Assembly (NCBI GenBank): GCA_035555855.1
Contig: DATMGD010000034.1
Location: 50,996-114,995, forward strand
Origin: Palsa-892 sp035555855
GTDB taxonomy: Bacteria > Pseudomonadota > Alphaproteobacteria > Rhizobiales > Xanthobacteraceae
Length of the DNA: 64,000 nucleotides
Direction: 5' to 3'
The notes under the pieces were generated by a model, which was not told the DNA's origin, did no database searches, and saw nothing but the letters and a program-made list of their open reading frames with translations. The translations under genes and the position numbers were made by a program. How positions within the stretch are numbered: position 1 is the first letter of the stretch; every line of letters begins with the position of its first letter. Positions 23,938 through 32,800 of this stretch are shown in pieces.

Positions 23938-24990
23938 TCACTCCTGCGGGAAAATCCACAGCGCGTCTTTCGGAAACTCGACGTAATGCGCGCCGGGTGA
24001 AATCTCGCGTTCGGCATAGGCGCGCACCAGCATTTTATCGAGCGCGAAGACAAGCTCGAAGCGCTCGCCGAGATACATCTGCGTCTTCAATTCCATCCTG
24101 ATGCGGTTCGGGCCCGCGGCCTCCGCGACGCGCATGCGCTCAAGCCGAATGACGCCAACGGCAGGCGCGCCCGCCGCGACTTCACCGCGCGCGACGCCTT
24201 CGAGAATTGCGTCGCCAACTTTAAGTTTTCCGCTGCCCGTGCTCACGCCCACGAGACGGTTGTTGCTGCCCATGAATTCCGCCGCGAACAAAGTGCGCGG
24301 CGCGCTGTAAAGCTGGGTCGGCGTCCCCTCCTGCTCGATGACGCCGCCGTTCAGGAGCACGATCTTGTCGGCGATCGCCATCGCCTCGATCTGGTCGTGG
24401 GTCACGCACAGCGCCGAAAGATTAAGCGAAACAATGAGTTGCCGGAGCCAGGCGCGCGCTTCCTCGCGCAGTTTGGCATCGAGATTGGAGAGCGGCTCGT
24501 CGAGCAAAATAACCGGCGGCTCGTAAACCAGCGCACGCGCGAGCGCGACACGCTGCTGCTGGCCCCCCGACAGCTGATGCGGATAGCGCGCGGCAAGATG
24601 CGAAAGCCCGATCTGCGCCAGCGCCGCCTCGACGCGCTTCTTGCGCTCATCCCCCGTGACGCCGCGCAGTTTCAGGCCATAGGCGACGTTGTCGAACACC
24701 GTGCGATGCGGCCACAGCGCATAAGACTGAAAGACAAGCCCGAGCCCGCGCTCCTCGGCGGGAAGATCGATGCCGCTTGCGGCATCGTACAGCGCGCGAT
24801 CCCCGATCCGGATCGCCCCGCTATGCGGCTTCTCGAGACCCGCGACGGCGCGCAGCAGCGTCGTCTTGCCGCTCCCGGACGGCCCGAGGAAAGCGACGAC
24901 CTTGCCGCGCGGCACGCTCATCGAAACGCCGCGCAGGATTTCGTTGTCGCCGAGGCGAACGCCGAGTTTCTCGACCGTCAAATCAGCCAT
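23938..24990 (-). CDS. ABC importer ATP-binding protein (Fbp/Pot type)
   Basis: The 350-residue ATPase has Walker A GPSGSGKTT (about 34-42), Q-loop FQSYALWPH, signature LSGGQQQRVALARA, Walker B VILLDEPLSNLD, switch His VTHD, and a C-terminal TOBE/regulatory domain (about 245-350). The DAKLREEARAWL segment after Walker B is typical of the polyamine/iron/phosphonate importer class. It overlaps the upstream permease gene by eight bases and completes the operon SBP-permease-ATPase, read right to left. It lies convergent to the LysR gene with 16 bp between them. Confidence 0.92.
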   Translation of the reverse strand: MADLTVEKLGVRLGDNEILRGVSMSVPRGKVVAFLGPSGSGKTTLLRAVAGLEKPHSGAIRIGDRALYDAASGIDLPAEERGLGLVFQSYALWPHRTVFDNVAYGLKLRGVTGDERKKRVEAALAQIGLSHLAARYPHQLSGGQQQRVALARALVYEPPVILLDEPLSNLDAKLREEARAWLRQLIVSLNLSALCVTHDQIEAMAIADKIVLLNGGVIEQEGTPTQLYSAPRTLFAAEFMGSNNRLVGVSTGSGKLKVGDAILEGVARGEVAAGAPAVGVIRLERMRVAEAAGPNRIRMELKTQMYLGERFELVFALDKMLVRAYAEREISPGAHYVEFPKDALWIFPQE

Positions 24991-26653
24991 GCAAACGCAC
25001 TCCCAAGCGTAACGCGACCGCCAACCCGAATGCGATCATCAGGACATTGACCACCGACAGCGCCGAGACGAGATCGACCGCACCGGTGCCCCACAGCGAC
25101 ACGAGCAGCGAGCCGATCACTTCGGTGCCGGGGCCCAGAAGATAAACGCCGGTCGAATATTCGCGCACGAAGATGAGAAAAATCAAAAGCCAGCTCGCGA
25201 TGAAGCCGTAGCGGATCAGCGGCACGGTGACGTCGAGCTGCGTGCGAAGCGGCGTCGCGCCGATGGTACGCGCCGATTCTTCCAGCTCCGGCCCGACCTG
25301 CAACAACGTGCCGGAAATCAGCCGCATACCGTAGGCGAGCCACACAATCGTGTAGGCAAGCCACACCGAAAACAGCGTCGCCTTCAGCGGCGACAGCGGC
25401 TTGAAGAACAAAAACACCCACAGCATCGCAAGGCCCGCGACCAGCCCCGGCATCGCGCGCGGCGCCATCGCGAGATAATCGACGACGCGCGTCCAGCCCG
25501 ACTGCCAGCGATGGATCGAAAGCGCGATCGCGGTGTAGCAGACGACGGCAACCGCCCCGCCGATCACGCCGATGCCGAGCGTATTCAGGATGCCGCGGAT
25601 GATGTTCGGGTACTCGAACAGCTCACGGTAATGATCGAGCGTGAGCACCTCCATCAATTTTACGCCCTCGCCCCAGCTCACCACGAACGAGCGCAGCGTA
25701 ATGCCCGCGATCGGCACGATGACCGTGATCGCGAACCACAGGAGAATTCCGGCCAGCGCCACATAGCGCCACGGGCCGAGCGGCAGCGGCGCCTGTTTCA
25801 GGCCCTTGCCGCGCACCGAAACATAGCGCTGCGCCTGCTTCAAAAGCACCCGCTGCATGTAGACAAGCGGCGCCGTGACCGCGACGATGATAACGACGAC
25901 CACCGCCATCAACTGATAGGACGGCACACCGAGCTTGTTGGTGAGCTTGTAAAGGTACGTCGTCAGCACCAGCAATCCTTGCGGATCGCCGAGCACGAGC
26001 GGCAGGCCGAACAACTCAAAACCGAGAAAGAACACGAGCACGCCCGCGAACAGCATCGACGGCATCACCATCGGCAGGCTGACATGGAACGCGACCTGCC
26101 ACGGTCCCGCGCCGGCGACGCGCGCCGCCTCTTCCATATCGCTCGCAAGCCCCCGCAACGCCGCTGCCGTATAGAGATAGACATGCGGCACATGCGCGAG
26201 GCCCGCGATCACCACGAGCGACGTCAGCGAATAGATGTTCCACGGCAGAAAGCCGATCACGGCTTTGACATGGGTTGAGATGATGCCGACGGGCCCGAGC
26301 GCCACCACATAACCGAACGCCAGCACCACCGCCGATACGAACAACGGGATCAGGATCATCGGTTCGAGCCAGGCGCGGCCGGGGAGATCCGTGCGCACCA
26401 TCAGGAACGCGAGCAAGGCGCCGAGTGGCAGCGCGATCACTGTCATGCCGCCGGCGACGATCAGCGTCGTGCCGAAGGCCGTCCAGAAATCCGACTCGGA
26501 GAAAACGAAACGGTAGGCGTCTAACGTAAAGCGCGCCATCGAATCGAAAAACGGCGCGCTCAGAAAGCTCTGGTAGCCGACGAGCGACAACGGCGCGAGC
26601 ACCGCCACCGCCATGACGGCGAGCACCGAGAAGCGAATGACCGCATACGGCAT
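24983..26653 (-). CDS. ABC importer permease, fused double-domain (FbpB-like)
   Basis: The 556-residue protein has about twelve hydrophobic segments in two similar halves. Each half contains an EAA loop: EEAARVAGAGPWQVAFHVSLPMVMPS in the first and EESARTIGATPLRTQLDVTVPLIRYG in the second. Thus one polypeptide supplies both permease domains, as in FbpB, AfuB or PhnU/V fusions. It lies between its binding protein (26 bp upstream) and ATPase genes. It moves the solute across the inner membrane; specificity depends on the binding protein. Confidence 0.92.
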   Translation of the reverse strand: MPYAVIRFSVLAVMAVAVLAPLSLVGYQSFLSAPFFDSMARFTLDAYRFVFSESDFWTAFGTTLIVAGGMTVIALPLGALLAFLMVRTDLPGRAWLEPMILIPLFVSAVVLAFGYVVALGPVGIISTHVKAVIGFLPWNIYSLTSLVVIAGLAHVPHVYLYTAAALRGLASDMEEAARVAGAGPWQVAFHVSLPMVMPSMLFAGVLVFFLGFELFGLPLVLGDPQGLLVLTTYLYKLTNKLGVPSYQLMAVVVVIIVAVTAPLVYMQRVLLKQAQRYVSVRGKGLKQAPLPLGPWRYVALAGILLWFAITVIVPIAGITLRSFVVSWGEGVKLMEVLTLDHYRELFEYPNIIRGILNTLGIGVIGGAVAVVCYTAIALSIHRWQSGWTRVVDYLAMAPRAMPGLVAGLAMLWVFLFFKPLSPLKATLFSVWLAYTIVWLAYGMRLISGTLLQVGPELEESARTIGATPLRTQLDVTVPLIRYGFIASWLLIFLIFVREYSTGVYLLGPGTEVIGSLLVSLWGTGAVDLVSALSVVNVLMIAFGLAVALRLGVRLHG

Positions 26654-26678
26654 CGAACGCCCCCCGTGGCGCGGGCCG

Positions 26679-27761
26679 TTACTGACCCTTCATCGCCGCC
26701 TGCCACTTCTTCAGGAAGGCGAGACGATTCATCTGGTCGAGGCCCTTGAGAAGGTCAGGGCCGATCGCGACCGGCCGCGCCTTGTCGCCGACTTCGTCGC
26801 GCACGGCTTTCACGCTGGCCGGGCCGTCGACGTCGTCACGCAGCGAATAAAGCAGCGCCTGATTGGCGATGATCGTCTGGCCGCGCTTCGAGAGGATGTA
26901 GTCGAGGAAGAGTTTCGCGGCGTTCGGGTTCTTCGCCTGCTTCGAGATGAAGGCGACACGCGACGTGACAAGCGTGTAGTCCTTCGGCAGCACGATGCCG
27001 ATGCCGGGATCCTTCTTGGCGCGGCCGAGCGCGTAGGAGCCGAAAATGCCGTAGCCGATCAGGTGCTCGCCGGAGCCGACGCGCTCCATCATCGCGCCCG
27101 CGCTCGTATAAAGACGCGCGCCGGTCTTGCCGAATTCGCGGAACAGGCCCCATGCATCCGGCCAGTTCTTGACGTCTTCGTTGACGAACAAAAAGCCGAC
27201 GCCCGAACGCTCGGGATCGTAGGCCGTGACCTTGCCCTTGTAGAAATCGGGCTTGGCGGCAAGGAGCTTCGCGAGATCCGCATGCGTCTGCGGCACGTCG
27301 CCCGGCGGCACGATGCGCTTGTTGTAGACGAAGGCGATCGGCTCGTGCGTCGTGCCGTAAGCCTCGTTTTTCCACACCGCCCATTTCGGCAAGTTGGGAA
27401 TTTCCGGCGAGGCGTAGGTAAGCGCCTTGCCGTCGGCAACGAGTTTCACCTGAAGGTCCATCGCCGACGACCAGATAACGTCGGCCGTGCTGCCCGCGGC
27501 GCTTTCGGAGATGAAACGGTTATAGACCTCGGTCGAGTTGAGGTCGGAGTATTCGACGCTGATGCCGGGATAGAGCGCCTCGAAATCCTTGATCAGCGGA
27601 CCGGCGGCGACTGCGTCGGTCGTCGCATAAACGATCAGCTTCGCTTCCTTCTTGGCGGCATCGACGATCTTGCTGTAGTCGGCCGGATAGCCCGATGGCG
27701 TCTGGGCGCTCGCGGAAAATGAAAACAGCAGGGCGGCGGCAAGCATCGAAAATTTGCGCAT
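26679..27761 (-). CDS. ABC importer substrate-binding protein (AfuA/FbpA-like)
   Basis: The 360-residue precursor has a signal peptide MRKFSMLAAALLFSFSASAQ. The mature protein begins with DYSKIVDAAKKEAKLIVYATTD and contains VIWSSAMDLQVKLV, EPIAFVYNKR and YDPERSGVGF. It belongs to the extracellular solute-binding family 1/13 group that includes iron(III), hexose-phosphate (AfuA) and 2-aminoethylphosphonate binders. The paired tyrosines of iron-binding FbpA proteins are not evident, so a small phosphorylated or carboxylated solute is more likely. The ATG at 27761 has GGGAGAA upstream; a longer frame starting at 27797 lacks this. A 44-bp repeat element lies 59 bp upstream. Confidence 0.85.
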   Translation of the reverse strand: MRKFSMLAAALLFSFSASAQTPSGYPADYSKIVDAAKKEAKLIVYATTDAVAAGPLIKDFEALYPGISVEYSDLNSTEVYNRFISESAAGSTADVIWSSAMDLQVKLVADGKALTYASPEIPNLPKWAVWKNEAYGTTHEPIAFVYNKRIVPPGDVPQTHADLAKLLAAKPDFYKGKVTAYDPERSGVGFLFVNEDVKNWPDAWGLFREFGKTGARLYTSAGAMMERVGSGEHLIGYGIFGSYALGRAKKDPGIGIVLPKDYTLVTSRVAFISKQAKNPNAAKLFLDYILSKRGQTIIANQALLYSLRDDVDGPASVKAVRDEVGDKARPVAIGPDLLKGLDQMNRLAFLKKWQAAMKGQ

Positions 27762-27820
27762 GAAATTCTCCCGGTGCCGCTCTTCGGCTTTCGCCACGCG
27801 GCTTGCCGATGATGCTAGCG

Positions 27821-27864
27821 CGTTTTCGAGCGAAGTGGGTATCGGTTCGCGTTAAGAAAACGCG
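27821..27864. repeat. 44-bp Hyphomicrobiales-type intergenic repeat, copy 2
   Basis: It matches the copy at 448-491 at 42 of 44 positions and has the same inverted ends CGTTTTC and GAAAACG. It sits in the 214-bp gap between two ABC transporter operons, downstream of the iron permease gene and upstream of the next binding-protein gene. It could act as a transcript-end hairpin there. Confidence 0.78.
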
Positions 27865-27975
27865 CGAGGCCAAACATCGGAATCGGGAGGCGCCGACCGG
27901 CCGTCTAGTTCTGAATCGCCATGCGCAGCGGTAACCCCGTGGGGCATAACGCCGCACTTCTTCTGCCTCGTGAAA

Positions 27976-29658
27976 TCAATTTCCGCGGCGCGCCGTCTCG
28001 CCGACCCGGGCAAGCAGAATGACCGGCAGAATGCCGATCACGACGATGATCAGCGCGGCAATCGAGGCTTCTTCATAGGTGCCGCGTGCCGCCTCGCCAT
28101 AAAGATGGGTGGCGAGCGTCTCGAAATTGAGCGGGCGCAACAGGAGCGTCGCCGGCAATTCCTTCATGCAATCGACGAACACAAGGAGCCCCGCCGCCGC
28201 GATGGCGGGCTTGGCGAGCGGCAGATGCACGCGGCGGAACACGCCGCTTGCCGTGGTGCCGAGCGTGCGCGCCGCCTGATCAAGCGACGGCGAGATGCGG
28301 TTGAAACCCGCCTCGATGCCGCCCGCCGCGATCGCCATGAAGCGCGCGGCATAAGCGTAAATCAGCGCGCCGCCCGAACCGAGGATCGCGAGGCCCACCG
28401 TGACATTGAACCAGTTCTTCAGTGTGTCGGAGATCCAGTGATCGACAAGCCCGACCGGCGCCAGCAATCCGAGCGCGAGCACCGTGCCCGGCGTCGCATA
28501 GCCGAGCGTCGCGGCGCGCGCGACGAAGCGCGAGCTTTTCCGGTCGCGTAGCCGCGCGGCATAGGCGACGGTCAAGCCGCAGGCGAGCACGACAAGCGTC
28601 GCGATCGCCGAGACCATCACCGTGTTCAGCGTCTCGCGCACGATCTGCGACGAGATCGCGGCAAAGCGATAGCGCTTGATCGCTTCCAGCGTGAGGTAAG
28701 TCGCGGGGACAATGAAGCCCATCAGGATCGGCAGACTGCACAGTGTGAAGGCAACCGCCGCTTCTCTCCCTTTGAGCCGAACCGGCGGCAATAATCGTGA
28801 GCGCTGCGCGGCGACCGCGTAACGCTGATTGCGCCGCGCATGGCGCTCGACGACGATCAGCGCAACGACGATGAGCAGCATGATGAGCGCGATCTGCGCC
28901 GCACCGGGCAAATCCGCGCGGCTGATCCAGCTCGTATAGACGGATACAGTCATCGTCTGCACGCCGAGAAACTCGGAAGCGCCGATGTCGTTCAGGGCTT
29001 CCATCAGCGCAAGACTTACTCCGAGTGCAATCGCCGGCCGCGCCAGCGGCAGCGCGACGCGCCAGAACACGCCGGCGCGACTCGCACCCAACGTGCGCGC
29101 GACTTCAATAAGGCTCGCGGCCTGCGTCAGGAACATGGCGCGCGCGGTGAGATAGACATAAGGATAGAGCACGAAACCGAGAAGCAGAATGCAGCCCGGC
29201 AACGAACGCACATCCGGCAGGCGAAATTCGCGCGGGCTCGAATAACCGAGTAACCAGCGGATCGCGTCCTGTACCGCACCGACCGGATGCAGGATGTCGA
29301 GGTAGGCGTAAGCGACGATGTAGGTCGGCACCGCGAGCGGCAGAAGCAGCGCCCATGCGAGCACGCCGCGGCCGGGAAAATCGTAAGCCGTCACCAGCCA
29401 CGCCGAGATCGTGCCGATCGCCGCCGCGAGCACGCCGACGCCGAGCAGCATCACGATCGTCACCGTGACCGTGCGCGGCAGAACATGTTCGAGAAGATGC
29501 GGCCACAGATCCGGGCTGCCCTGCGCCGCGATCCAAACCAGGGATCCGATCGGAAGACAAACCAGCGCGGCGATGACGATGGCGCCACAACGCCAGCCCC
29601 AGCCGGCGCCGCGCGTCATCCGCCACGCGCGCGCAAGATGCAGTTCGGCGTGGCTCAT
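27976..29658 (-). CDS. fbpB: Iron(III) ABC transporter permease, fused double-domain (FbpB/FutB)
   Basis: The 560-residue protein has two permease halves with about twelve hydrophobic spans. EAA loops are IEVARTLGASRAGVFWRVALPLARPA in the first half and DQAARTLGTTASGVFRRVHLPLAKPA in the second. It contains the iron-class segment LPLAVPTYIVAYAYLDILHPVG. It follows the fbpA gene by 65 bp and would form the inner-membrane channel for ferric iron. The ATPase is not next to it; the best candidate is the FbpC-type gene at 30942-32000, on the other side of fbpA. Confidence 0.9.
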   Translation of the reverse strand: MSHAELHLARAWRMTRGAGWGWRCGAIVIAALVCLPIGSLVWIAAQGSPDLWPHLLEHVLPRTVTVTIVMLLGVGVLAAAIGTISAWLVTAYDFPGRGVLAWALLLPLAVPTYIVAYAYLDILHPVGAVQDAIRWLLGYSSPREFRLPDVRSLPGCILLLGFVLYPYVYLTARAMFLTQAASLIEVARTLGASRAGVFWRVALPLARPAIALGVSLALMEALNDIGASEFLGVQTMTVSVYTSWISRADLPGAAQIALIMLLIVVALIVVERHARRNQRYAVAAQRSRLLPPVRLKGREAAVAFTLCSLPILMGFIVPATYLTLEAIKRYRFAAISSQIVRETLNTVMVSAIATLVVLACGLTVAYAARLRDRKSSRFVARAATLGYATPGTVLALGLLAPVGLVDHWISDTLKNWFNVTVGLAILGSGGALIYAYAARFMAIAAGGIEAGFNRISPSLDQAARTLGTTASGVFRRVHLPLAKPAIAAAGLLVFVDCMKELPATLLLRPLNFETLATHLYGEAARGTYEEASIAALIIVVIGILPVILLARVGETARRGN

Positions 29659-29723
29659 GCAGAATAACTCATCACGAAACAGCGAACATGGCGCGGCGGA
29701 AAACGCCGCCGCGCCGTTTCACC

Positions 29724-30758
29724 TTAATTGTCGAAGCCGACCTTCTCGGCAAGTTCGCTCGCCTTCTTGCGGAAGCTTGCGATCTTGGCGAGATCGATCG
29801 TGTCCGGCTTCAGCGTGCCGTATTCGCCGATCAGCGGCGAGACGTGTGCTTTTGCATTGACCGGATATTCGAAATTGCCTTCGGCGTAGATCTTCTGCGC
29901 GTCGGGCGATACGAGATATTCGAGGAGCTTCACGGCATCCGCCTTGTTCGGCGCATGTTTTGCGACCGCGCCGCCCGAGACGTTCACATGCGTGCCGCCG
30001 TTCTTGAACGTCGGCAGGATCATTTTGATCGCCTTCGCCCATGCTTCCTGATCGGGGCCGCCCTTGCCGCTCCGCATCAGCCCGACATAGTAGGAGTTGG
30101 CGACGCCGATTTCGCAGAGGCCGCCCTTGATGTCGCGCGCGACCTCGCGGTCGCCGCCGCCTGCCTTGCGCGCGAGATTGGCTTTCAAGCCCTTGAGCCA
30201 GGTCTCGGCCTGCGCCTCGCCGTAATGGGCAATATAGGCCGCGATCAAGCCGACATTATACGGGTGCTGGCCGGAGCGGATGCAGACCTTGCCCTTCCAT
30301 TTCGGGTCGGCGAGATCCTCGTAGTTGAACGAATTGAACGGCAGATCCTTCGCGGCATAGACGGTGCGCGCGCGCAGCGAGAGCGCGAACCAATTGCCCT
30401 TGCTGTCGCGAAGCTGCGCCGGGATCGTTGCCGCAAGCGGTTCCGAGTGCACCGGCTGCGTCAGCCCGCGGTCGGCAAGATCGATCAGGTTGCCGATATC
30501 GACGGTCATCAGGATATCGGCCGGCGACTTGTCGCCTTCGGTCGCGACGCGCTCGGCGAGCCCCGCTTTCAGGAAGATCGTGTTGACCTTGACGCCCGAA
30601 GATTTCGTGAAGGCGTCGAGCAGCGGCTGAATCAGCCCCGGCTCGCGCGTCGTGTACAGATTGACCTCGGCTGCGCCCGCCGCCGAAATACTTCCCATGA
30701 GCGCGAGCGCAATGCCGCCCAGCATGTTGCGTGCGAATGTCTTTGCAAACGATTGCAT
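29724..30758 (-). CDS. fbpA: Iron(III) ABC transporter substrate-binding protein (FbpA/FutA)
   Basis: The 344-residue precursor starts at 30758 behind GGAGGGAG and has a signal peptide ending AAGAAEVNLYTTREPG. The mature protein follows the FutA/IdiA pattern: VNLYTTREPGLIQPLL, ADILMTVDIGNLIDLADRG, and EIGVANSYYVGLMRSG with the adjacent tyrosines that bind ferric iron in this family. The ending LAKIASFRKKASELAEKVGFDN is also typical. Two Irr-type boxes lie 110-154 bp upstream. An N-terminal extension to 30833 is open but carries no signal features and would include the ribosome binding site. Confidence 0.92.
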   Translation of the reverse strand: MQSFAKTFARNMLGGIALALMGSISAAGAAEVNLYTTREPGLIQPLLDAFTKSSGVKVNTIFLKAGLAERVATEGDKSPADILMTVDIGNLIDLADRGLTQPVHSEPLAATIPAQLRDSKGNWFALSLRARTVYAAKDLPFNSFNYEDLADPKWKGKVCIRSGQHPYNVGLIAAYIAHYGEAQAETWLKGLKANLARKAGGGDREVARDIKGGLCEIGVANSYYVGLMRSGKGGPDQEAWAKAIKMILPTFKNGGTHVNVSGGAVAKHAPNKADAVKLLEYLVSPDAQKIYAEGNFEYPVNAKAHVSPLIGEYGTLKPDTIDLAKIASFRKKASELAEKVGFDN

Positions 30759-30867
30759 GTCGATAGCTCCCTCCGGCCCGCTTAGGCGGGACGTTTTTAT
30801 CGATATTGGAAAAACTCTATACCTTCGTCGCAAAAATTCATCCGCGAACGCAATGAAAACGATAGGT

Positions 30868-30882
30868 TTTAGGGATTCTAAA
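30868..30882. promoter_or_regulatory. ICE-like (Irr) box 1 upstream of fbpA
   Basis: TTTAG-GGATT-CTAAA resembles the iron control element bound by Irr in Bradyrhizobium and Rhizobium (TTTAGAA-N-TTCTAAA). The outer 5-bp arms are perfect and the spacing is correct; only the inner AA is changed to GG. Confidence 0.65.
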
Positions 30883-30896
30883 TTGGCTCTGGAGTT

Positions 30897-30911
30897 TTTA
30901 GCGGTTCTAAA
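30897..30911. promoter_or_regulatory. ICE-like (Irr) box 2 upstream of fbpA
   Basis: TTTAG-CGGTT-CTAAA repeats the first box 29 bp further upstream in the same orientation, with identical arms. A pair of boxes makes a chance match less likely. Confidence 0.62.
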
Positions 30912-30919
30912 CCACTGCG

Positions 30920-30933
30920 CCCTGACGTCAGGG
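30920..30933. promoter_or_regulatory. 14-bp perfect palindrome between fbpC and the ICE boxes
   Basis: CCCTGACGTCAGGG is fully self-complementary and lies eight bases after the fbpC stop. It has no loop or T tract, so it is unlike a terminator. It could be an operator, but no regulator is known to me for it. Confidence 0.35.
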
Positions 30934-30941
30934 ATGCACGA

Positions 30942-32000
30942 TCAAAAAACGAACGTGCCTGCCGGATCGGTGTAAATTTTCACCTGCGCGCCCGGCACAA
31001 GACCGGAGCGTTCGGTCGAGCGGCGGCGCAGCGGCTGGGCGACGCCCGCCAATGTGAACGTGATCTCTTCGATCTCGCCGCGCAGCCGGCATTCCATCAC
31101 TTTCGCCATCACGCCATCGTCGCCGCCAATCACGAGCGCCTGCGGCCGTACATAGAGAACGGCTTCGCCATCGGCGCGGCCGAGCGCCGCCGCCCGGCCA
31201 AGCGGCGTCTCGATGAAGCCGCCCCGGCAGATGCCGGGAATTTTGTTGAAGTCGCAGAAGAACTCCGCGGCATAAACCGAGTTCGGACGATCATAGAGAT
31301 CGCTGCTGGTGCCGCTCTGCACGATCCGTCCCGCCCGCATCAGGATGATGCTGTCGCCGGCCGACAGCGCCTCTTCGGGATCGTGCGTCACCATGATCAC
31401 CGTGGTGCCGAGCTTGCGCAGCAACGACAGCGTTTCATTGCGAATGTCGTCGCGCAGTTTGCGGTCGAGATTCGAGAACGGCTCGTCCATCAACAGCACG
31501 CGCGGCGACGGCGCGAGCGCGCGCGCCAGCGCCACGCGCTGATGCTCGCCGCCCGAGAGCATGTGCGGATAACGCTTTGCAAGATGCTGCAAGCCGAGCC
31601 GTTCGATCGCCTCGTTACAGCGCCGCTCGGCTTCAACGCGCACGAAATGCTTGAGGCCGAAAAGAATATTGCCGGTGACGTCGAGATGCGGAAACAGCGC
31701 GTAGTCCTGAAAGATCAAACCGACCCGCCGCGCCTCCGGTGCCGCGTGTACGGCGCCCTCGATCTCCTCGCCATCGAGCGTAATCGTTCCGCTATCGGGC
31801 CGGTCGACGCCGGCGATGATGCGCAACAGCGACGACTTTCCGCAGCCCGATTGACCGGCAAGGCAAACGATCTCGCCGCGGCGCGCGACCAGCGACACGC
31901 CTTCGAGCGCCGCCACCTCGCCGAAACGGCGGGAGATGCCATGCACATCGAGAAAGGCGTCGCGCGGGCGCACCACGCGGACGGTCACCGGTTGATTCAT
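30942..32000 (-). CDS. fbpC: Iron(III)-type ABC transporter ATP-binding protein (FbpC), last gene of the pot operon
   Basis: The 352-residue ATPase has Walker A GQSGCGKSS (about 48-56), Q-loop FQDYALFPH, signature LSGGEHQRVALARA, Walker B VLLMDEPFSNLD and switch His VTHD. Its C-terminal domain (about 245-352) contains AVLYVRPQALVIGG and ends YTDPAGTFVF, the pattern of iron-type FbpC rather than PotA. Its ATG overlaps the potI stop by four bases, so it is the fifth gene of the polyamine operon. Because potG already supplies that ATPase, and fbpA-fbpB lie just downstream without one, it probably serves the iron system. Confidence 0.88.
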   Translation of the reverse strand: MNQPVTVRVVRPRDAFLDVHGISRRFGEVAALEGVSLVARRGEIVCLAGQSGCGKSSLLRIIAGVDRPDSGTITLDGEEIEGAVHAAPEARRVGLIFQDYALFPHLDVTGNILFGLKHFVRVEAERRCNEAIERLGLQHLAKRYPHMLSGGEHQRVALARALAPSPRVLLMDEPFSNLDRKLRDDIRNETLSLLRKLGTTVIMVTHDPEEALSAGDSIILMRAGRIVQSGTSSDLYDRPNSVYAAEFFCDFNKIPGICRGGFIETPLGRAAALGRADGEAVLYVRPQALVIGGDDGVMAKVMECRLRGEIEEITFTLAGVAQPLRRRSTERSGLVPGAQVKIYTDPAGTFVF

Positions 32001-32800
32001 TTTTCCACCTCGCCCCGCCGCAGCAGGAGACTGGCGGCTAGGATAAGGCAGGCAGCGAACAGCACAAGCAGCGTCGCCAGCGCATTGATCTGCGGCGAGA
32101 CGCCGAGCCGCACGCTGGAGAAGATGACGAGCGGCAGCGTCGTCGCGCCCGGCCCGGTCACGAAGCTCGCGATCACGACGTCGTCGAGCGACAACGTGAA
32201 AGCAAGAAGCCACGCCGCGACGATGGCCGGCATCAAAAGCGGCAGCGTCACCCGCCGGAAGGTGCGAAACGGCGTTGCGCCAAGATCGGCGGCGGCTTCC
32301 GCGAGCGTCGGATCGAGCTGTGAAAGCCGTGCACGGATCACTACCGTCGCATAGGCCATGCCGAAGGTAATGTGCGCGAGCGTGATGGTCAGCGCACCGC
32401 GTTGCGCCGGCCAGCCGATGGCCTGGCCGAGAAAGACGAACAGCAGAAGCAGCGACAGGCCGGTCAGCACTTCGGGAAGAATAAGCGGCGTCACCGACAG
32501 CACTTCGAAAATGCCGCGGCCGGCGAGCGAGCGCATCCGGCGCATCGCAAAGGCCGCGAAGGTGCCGAGCACGACCGAAACCGTGGCGCTCGCCGCCGCG
32601 ACGCGCAGCGAGAGCCACAGCGCGTCGCCGATCTGGGCGTTCCTGAACAATTCGCCATACCAGCGTGTCGAGAAATGGCTCCACACGGAAACCAGTCGGC
32701 TGTCGTTGAACGAATAGACGATCAGGATAACGATCGGCACATAGAGAAACGCATAGCCGAACGCGAGCACGCTAAGCGGAAATGTCGAGCGGCCCTTCAT
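31997..32800 (-). CDS. potI: Polyamine-type ABC transporter permease (PotI/PotC)
   Basis: The 267-residue inner-membrane protein has about six hydrophobic spans and the EAA loop EAAADLGATPFRTFRRVTLPLLMPA. It contains VPIVILIVYSFNDSRLVSVWSHFSTRWYGEL near the N-terminus, the family signature of PotC/PotI. It overlaps potH by ATGA at its start (32800) and fbpC by ATGA at its end, so all are co-translated. A longer upstream frame exists but would run through potH. Confidence 0.92.
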   Translation of the reverse strand: MKGRSTFPLSVLAFGYAFLYVPIVILIVYSFNDSRLVSVWSHFSTRWYGELFRNAQIGDALWLSLRVAAASATVSVVLGTFAAFAMRRMRSLAGRGIFEVLSVTPLILPEVLTGLSLLLLFVFLGQAIGWPAQRGALTITLAHITFGMAYATVVIRARLSQLDPTLAEAAADLGATPFRTFRRVTLPLLMPAIVAAWLLAFTLSLDDVVIASFVTGPGATTLPLVIFSSVRLGVSPQINALATLLVLFAACLILAASLLLRRGEVEK

